NCBI GenBank assembly: GCA_021731185.1
Contig: JAKFXW010000046.1
Location: 1 to 9,296, forward strand
Reading direction: 5' to 3'
Source: Gallionellaceae bacterium
GTDB lineage: Bacteria; Pseudomonadota; Gammaproteobacteria; Burkholderiales; Gallionellaceae
DNA: 9,296 nucleotides
Shown here in pieces: positions 6,256 through 9,296 of this stretch. Numbering within the stretch: the first letter of the stretch is position 1; each line of letters starts with the position of its first letter. Below the pieces are notes generated by a model. It made no database searches and had not been told where the DNA came from. It saw only the letters and a list, made by a program, of their open reading frames with translations. A program made the position numbers and the translations under genes.

Positions 6256-7544
6256 TGGACAGAATTGGCAAGTATGAAATACTGAGAGAGTTGGGGCACG
6301 GCGCAACCAGCACCGTGTATTTGGCCTTGGATACGTTTAATAATCAGCAAGTAGCACTGAAATTATTTGATCTGCAACGACTTAATGACACCAGTATTTC
6401 CAAGGCATATCGCAAATTATTGCTGACTGAAGCCTCTCTCGCAGGCAAGCTCTCTCACCCGCATATTGTCAAAGTGTTAGATGCAGTTATGGAAGACGAG
6501 CTCAGCTATATCGTGATGGAATATGTCGACGGTAAAACGTTGGATCGCAATGCCGAAGTGGACAATCTGCTGCCATTAAGCACCGTTGCAGAAATTATTT
6601 ACAAATGTTGTAAGGCGTTGGAATACGCGCAGTTTCAGGGAATCACGCACCGCGACATAAAACCTGAAAACATTTTATTGTGTGGCGAGAGCGACATCAA
6701 GATTGCAGATTTTGGCGCAGCCATGTTGTTTGATCAACAAACTACGCAGGTTAGCGGGGTCGGTTCGCCTGCTTACATGTCGCCCGAGCAAGTCAAGGAT
6801 CTACCACTCACACATCAAACTGATATTTATTCTCTTGGTGTGGTGATGTACAAGCTGCTGACTGGAAAGCTGCCGTTTGATGCGCGCAATAAATACAGCT
6901 TGATTTATCAGATTATGAATATTGAGCCACCTGTTCCGAGTACTTTTCGTCCCGAAATGCCATCTGAAATGGATGCGATAGTATTGCGAGCGATGAATAA
7001 AGATGAGGAGAAACGCTATCAAACCTGGGCAGATTTTGCGCACGACTTGGTTTACTTATTCAGCGGGAATGTTGCTGACCAGACGCACATTTTTGACCGG
7101 GAAAAATTTGACACATTGCGCAAGCTGTCTTTTTTCAGGAGCTTTAGCGATGTTGAATTATGGGAAATCTTGCGTATCAGTATCTGGCAGAAATTTGAAA
7201 AAAATGAAGTCATTCTTAAGGATGAATCTGAAGGAAGCGATTTTTTTGTGATCGCACAAGGTATGGCCAAGGTTATGAAAAACGATAGAATGCTCAATAT
7301 TCTGAAGGTGGGCGACTGTTTTGGTGAAATGGCGCACCTGAACGATCAGGGCTTTCGTCGCACAACCGATGTTATAGCTAAAACTGATGTTACTTTGATT
7401 GAATTTAAGCCGGCCATTCTGGATAGATCATCCATAGAATGTCGCTTTAAATTAAGTGATGCTTTCCTGCGTGTTTTGGTGAAAAGATTGGCCGTGGCTA
7501 ACACGCGGGTTTCGTATTTATTACAGGATAATGTTGATAGATAA
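6255..7544 (+). CDS. Soluble Ser/Thr protein kinase with C-terminal cyclic-nucleotide-binding domain
   Basis: The 429-residue protein starts with a complete Hanks-type kinase domain (about 7-265): glycine-rich loop GHGATSTV (14-21), catalytic-fold Lys36 in VALK, helix-C Glu59, catalytic loop HRDIKPEN (132-139), DFG (152-154), SPE in place of APE (176-178), and the DIYSLG segment (190-195). All key residues are present, so it should be active. After a linker comes a cNMP-binding/Crp-like domain (about 290-410) with a phosphate-binding cassette, FGEMA (356-360) and RRTT (368-371), retaining the Glu and Arg that contact cyclic nucleotide in CAP and PKA-R. I see no transmembrane segment, so it is probably cytosolic. 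The obvious hypothesis is kinase activity gated by a cyclic nucleotide, resembling PKA/PKG in logic but on one chain; ligand and substrates are unknown. The start is set by GAGGGA nine bases upstream; an in-frame stop at 6219 excludes a longer form. It precedes the rhodanese gene by 53 bases. Confidence 0.9.
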   Translation: MDRIGKYEILRELGHGATSTVYLALDTFNNQQVALKLFDLQRLNDTSISKAYRKLLLTEASLAGKLSHPHIVKVLDAVMEDELSYIVMEYVDGKTLDRNAEVDNLLPLSTVAEIIYKCCKALEYAQFQGITHRDIKPENILLCGESDIKIADFGAAMLFDQQTTQVSGVGSPAYMSPEQVKDLPLTHQTDIYSLGVVMYKLLTGKLPFDARNKYSLIYQIMNIEPPVPSTFRPEMPSEMDAIVLRAMNKDEEKRYQTWADFAHDLVYLFSGNVADQTHIFDREKFDTLRKLSFFRSFSDVELWEILRISIWQKFEKNEVILKDESEGSDFFVIAQGMAKVMKNDRMLNILKVGDCFGEMAHLNDQGFRRTTDVIAKTDVTLIEFKPAILDRSSIECRFKLSDAFLRVLVKRLAVANTRVSYLLQDNVDR

Positions 7545-7597
7545 CTCAACAGGATTTTTTGTTGGTTTAGGCATCGTTGATGATTGGGAGCTGGCAG

Positions 7598-7918
7598 ATG
7601 AGTACATTTAAAAACATCAATGTGGTCGAGTTGAAAGCGCGTCTTGGCGAGAAGAATCTTCATCTGATTGACGTTCGTACAGATGCAGAAACTGCACATG
7701 GAATTATCCCTTACGCTATAAAAGTACCCTTACATCTTTTGCCGACACATTTGGCGCAGATGGATAGCAATACGCCGACGGTATTTTATTGTCAGATGGG
7801 GGGGCGATCCGCACAGGCAGCAGCTTTTGCTACCGCACAAGGTTTTGTCAATGCATATAATTTGCAGGGTGGCATAAGCGATTGGGTGCAGTCCGGCTAC
7901 GCTGTATCAAATGAATGA
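7598..7918 (+). CDS. Single-domain rhodanese (sulfurtransferase)
   Basis: The 106-residue cytoplasmic protein is one rhodanese domain: LIDVR (23-27), a HGIIPYAIKVPL segment (34-45), the active-site loop C65-QMGGRS typical of GlpE-like persulfide-forming rhodaneses, and a final LQGGISDW helix (89-96). It should carry sulfane sulfur as a Cys65 persulfide. The ATG at 7598 is preferred over the upstream TTG (7577) and ATG (7580) because GGGAG (7586-7590) lies seven bases before it and the family begins here. It overlaps the next gene by 8 bases, and that gene encodes a TusA-type acceptor, so transfer from this rhodanese to TusA is likely. The same pair (rhd-tusA) is known in sulfur oxidisers, usually with dsrE-type genes, which are absent here. 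Confidence 0.9.
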   Translation: MSTFKNINVVELKARLGEKNLHLIDVRTDAETAHGIIPYAIKVPLHLLPTHLAQMDSNTPTVFYCQMGGRSAQAAAFATAQGFVNAYNLQGGISDWVQSGYAVSNE

Positions 7919-8159
7919 TCTATTATTTGACGCTGAATTGGATGCGCGTCAACTGAGTTGCCCGCTGCCGATACTTCGCACGAAAAAATCACTGGCGCAG
8001 ATGACTGCTGGACAAGTGTTGAGAGTGAGCGCCACCGACAAAAAATCACCTGACGATTTCATTGCATTCTGTACGCAAACAGGCAATGAATTATTGTCCT
8101 TCACACAGCAGGGAGATGAATTTATTTTTTACCTGCGCCGTCGTGCGGATTCAATTTAA
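7911..8159 (+). CDS. tusA: TusA-family sulfur carrier protein
   Basis: The 82-residue protein has the family signature LDARQLSCPLPILRTKKSL (10-28) with the CPxP motif at Cys17, which carries a persulfide. Length is normal. The usual DARGLxCP reads DARQLSCP, a Gly-to-Gln change next to the active-site segment. It starts inside the rhodanese gene (ATGAATGA overlap) with no separate Shine-Dalgarno sequence, so translation is probably coupled. Possible roles are tRNA thiolation, molybdenum-cofactor or Fe-S-related sulfur supply, or the oxidative sulfur pathway; the neighbours do not decide. Several TusA paralogues often coexist, so the symbol denotes the family. Confidence 0.9.
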   Translation: MNDLLFDAELDARQLSCPLPILRTKKSLAQMTAGQVLRVSATDKKSPDDFIAFCTQTGNELLSFTQQGDEFIFYLRRRADSI

Positions 8160-8225
8160 AAAGTTCCAAGCAAGACGAGGCGTGAGCAGAAAATTGCGAC
8201 GAAATTTGGATTTTTAGAAGTGCCC
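8160..8225. other. 66-base gap between converging tusA and acs
   Basis: No strong hairpin or T-tract terminator is visible for either gene. The only symmetry is a short AT-only inverted repeat, AAATT/AATTT. The stretch has the feel of a dispersed intergenic repeat, but nothing in this window matches it. Confidence 0.3.
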
Positions 8226-9296
8226 TTAACTGGATTGATCCTGTAGTTGCTCCAATATTGCCGGATTTTCCAGTGTGGAAGTATCTTGCGATATTGCCTC
8301 GCCACGCGCGATGGCACGCAATAAACGACGCATGATTTTCCCGGAGCGAGTTTTGGGAAGGTTATCACCAAACCGTATTTCCTCTGGCTTGGCAATCGGG
8401 CCTAATTCTTTACTCACCCAATTACGCAGTGTTTCAACCATCTGTTTTCTGTTCGCTACGTCTGGTGACCGAGCTTTTTTCAGCACCACAAAAGCGACGA
8501 TCACCTCGCCCTTGATGTCATGCGGTCTGCCCACCACGGCGGCTTCTGCCACTTCGGGGTGAGAGGTTAGCGCGGATTCTATTTCCATGGTGCCGAGTCT
8601 GTGACCGGATACTTTGAGCACATCATCCATACGCCCCATAATCCACAAATAGCCATCAGCATCGCGGTGGACGGAATCTCCTGTCAAATATGCACCATGC
8701 ATTTCGTCGGGGAAATAGGTTTTCTTGTAGCGCTCTGGATCGCCCCAGATAGTGCGAATTTGCGAGGGGAAGGGACGCTTGATAACCAGAAATCCGCCAC
8801 TTTGATCGATCACTTCTTCGCCTGCTTCATTGACGATGCCGATCATGATACCGGGCAGCGGCAGCGTGCAAGAGCCTGGTTTGGTGGGAATTGCGCCAGG
8901 TAGCGGGGCTAACATGTGGCTGCCTGTTTCTGTTTGCCACCAAGTGTCTACGATGGGGCAACGCGAGTGACCCACTTCCTTGTGATACCACAGCCACGCT
9001 TGCGGGTTGATCGGTTCACCCACGCTGCCCAATAACCGCAAGCTGGACAAGTCATATTTCTTGGGCAAATCCGCACCTGATTTTATGAGTGAACGAATCG
9101 CCGTCGGGGCGGTGTAAAACGTAGTGACCTTGTAATCTTGAATTACTTTCCAAAATCGTCCAGCATCCGGAAAGGTGGGTATGCCTTCAAATATCACCTG
9201 CGTCGCGCCCACTGCCAGGGGACCGTAAGCAACGTAGCTATGACCAGTGATCCAGCCTACATCTGCCGTACACCAGAAAATATCGGTTGCCTTGTA
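8226..9296 (-). CDS. acs: Acetyl-CoA synthetase (AMP-forming), C-terminal part (5' end beyond window)
   Basis: This enzyme converts acetate, ATP and CoA to acetyl-CoA through acetyl-AMP. The reading frame is open to the window edge (codons before the internal GTG at 9210-9212 read ADVGWITGHSY, typical of Acs), giving 356 of about 650 residues. Visible motifs, in order, are DVGWITGHSY, GSVGEPINP, the nucleotide-binding VDTWWQTETG, the hinge region GRMDDVLKVSGHRLGTMEIE, and the A10 motif PKTRSGKIMRR near the C-terminus. Its Lys (codon 8337-8339) is the catalytic lysine acetylated by Pat-type enzymes and deacetylated by CobB/SrtN in characterised bacteria. Nothing looks broken. The gene converges with tusA. 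Propionyl-CoA synthetase is a close relative, but the DVGWITGHSY and WWQTETG context favours Acs. Confidence 0.95.
   Translation of the reverse strand, partial: YKATDIFWCTADVGWITGHSYVAYGPLAVGATQVIFEGIPTFPDAGRFWKVIQDYKVTTFYTAPTAIRSLIKSGADLPKKYDLSSLRLLGSVGEPINPQAWLWYHKEVGHSRCPIVDTWWQTETGSHMLAPLPGAIPTKPGSCTLPLPGIMIGIVNEAGEEVIDQSGGFLVIKRPFPSQIRTIWGDPERYKKTYFPDEMHGAYLTGDSVHRDADGYLWIMGRMDDVLKVSGHRLGTMEIESALTSHPEVAEAAVVGRPHDIKGEVIVAFVVLKKARSPDVANRKQMVETLRNWVSKELGPIAKPEEIRFGDNLPKTRSGKIMRRLLRAIARGEAISQDTSTLENPAILEQLQDQSS

Noticed and set aside
7547..7564. CAACA/TGTTG inverted repeat after the kinase as a terminator
   Set aside because: Only five pairs around an eight-base loop, with no T-run after the second arm; the next gene is probably co-transcribed.
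7577..7597. Upstream TTG or ATG starts for the rhodanese
   Set aside because: They would overlap the ribosome-binding site GGGAG (7586-7590), which is well placed for the ATG at 7598.

Overview
The window looks like chromosomal DNA of a Gram-negative betaproteobacterium, perhaps a member of the Nitrosomonadales. The evidence is a type IV pilin driven by a sigma-54 promoter, an outer-membrane BepA-type M48 protease, an Acs-type acetyl-CoA synthetase, a coupled rhodanese-TusA pair and a cellulose-synthase tail with an outer-membrane partner. The lineage is inferred from gene content and protein style only. Both ends of the window cut through genes.

Layout. (1) Positions 2-1881, plus strand: the C-terminal part of a BcsA-like, PilZ-containing polysaccharide synthase, joined by a one-base stop/start overlap to a predicted outer-membrane beta-barrel resembling BcsS. 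(2) Positions 1882-4376, plus strand: a pilin locus. A near-consensus -24/-12 promoter with upstream TGACA/TGTCA half-sites precedes a type IV major-pilin gene. Two hairpins follow it, the second an intrinsic terminator, and 17 bases later starts a polytopic GT-C-like membrane protein with C-terminal TPRs, a candidate pilin glycosyltransferase. (3) Positions 4401-5834, minus strand: bepA, converging on the glycosyltransferase gene. (4) Positions 5868-6148: a 281-bp transposase-free element with perfect 23-bp terminal inverted repeats (a MITE), sitting between the divergent bepA and kinase genes only 33 bases from the bepA start codon. (5) Positions 6255-8159, plus strand: a Ser/Thr protein kinase with a C-terminal cyclic-nucleotide-binding domain, then a single-domain rhodanese and a TusA-family sulfur carrier that overlap by 8 bases. 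(6) Positions 8226-9296, minus strand: the C-terminal half of acetyl-CoA synthetase, converging on tusA.

How the genes may work together. The first two blocks concern surface structures: a c-di-GMP-responsive exopolysaccharide and type IV pili, the latter possibly glycosylated. bepA belongs to outer-membrane quality control. The kinase-rhodanese-TusA block suggests sulfur trafficking beside a signalling protein, but a functional link to the kinase is inferred from adjacency only. The points most worth following up are the pilA-GT-C/TPR pair with a terminator between them, the MITE that appears to have displaced or replaced promoters of two genes, and the kinase-cNMP fusion next to a sulfur-relay pair. 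I saw no tRNA, rRNA, CRISPR array or autonomous insertion sequence.
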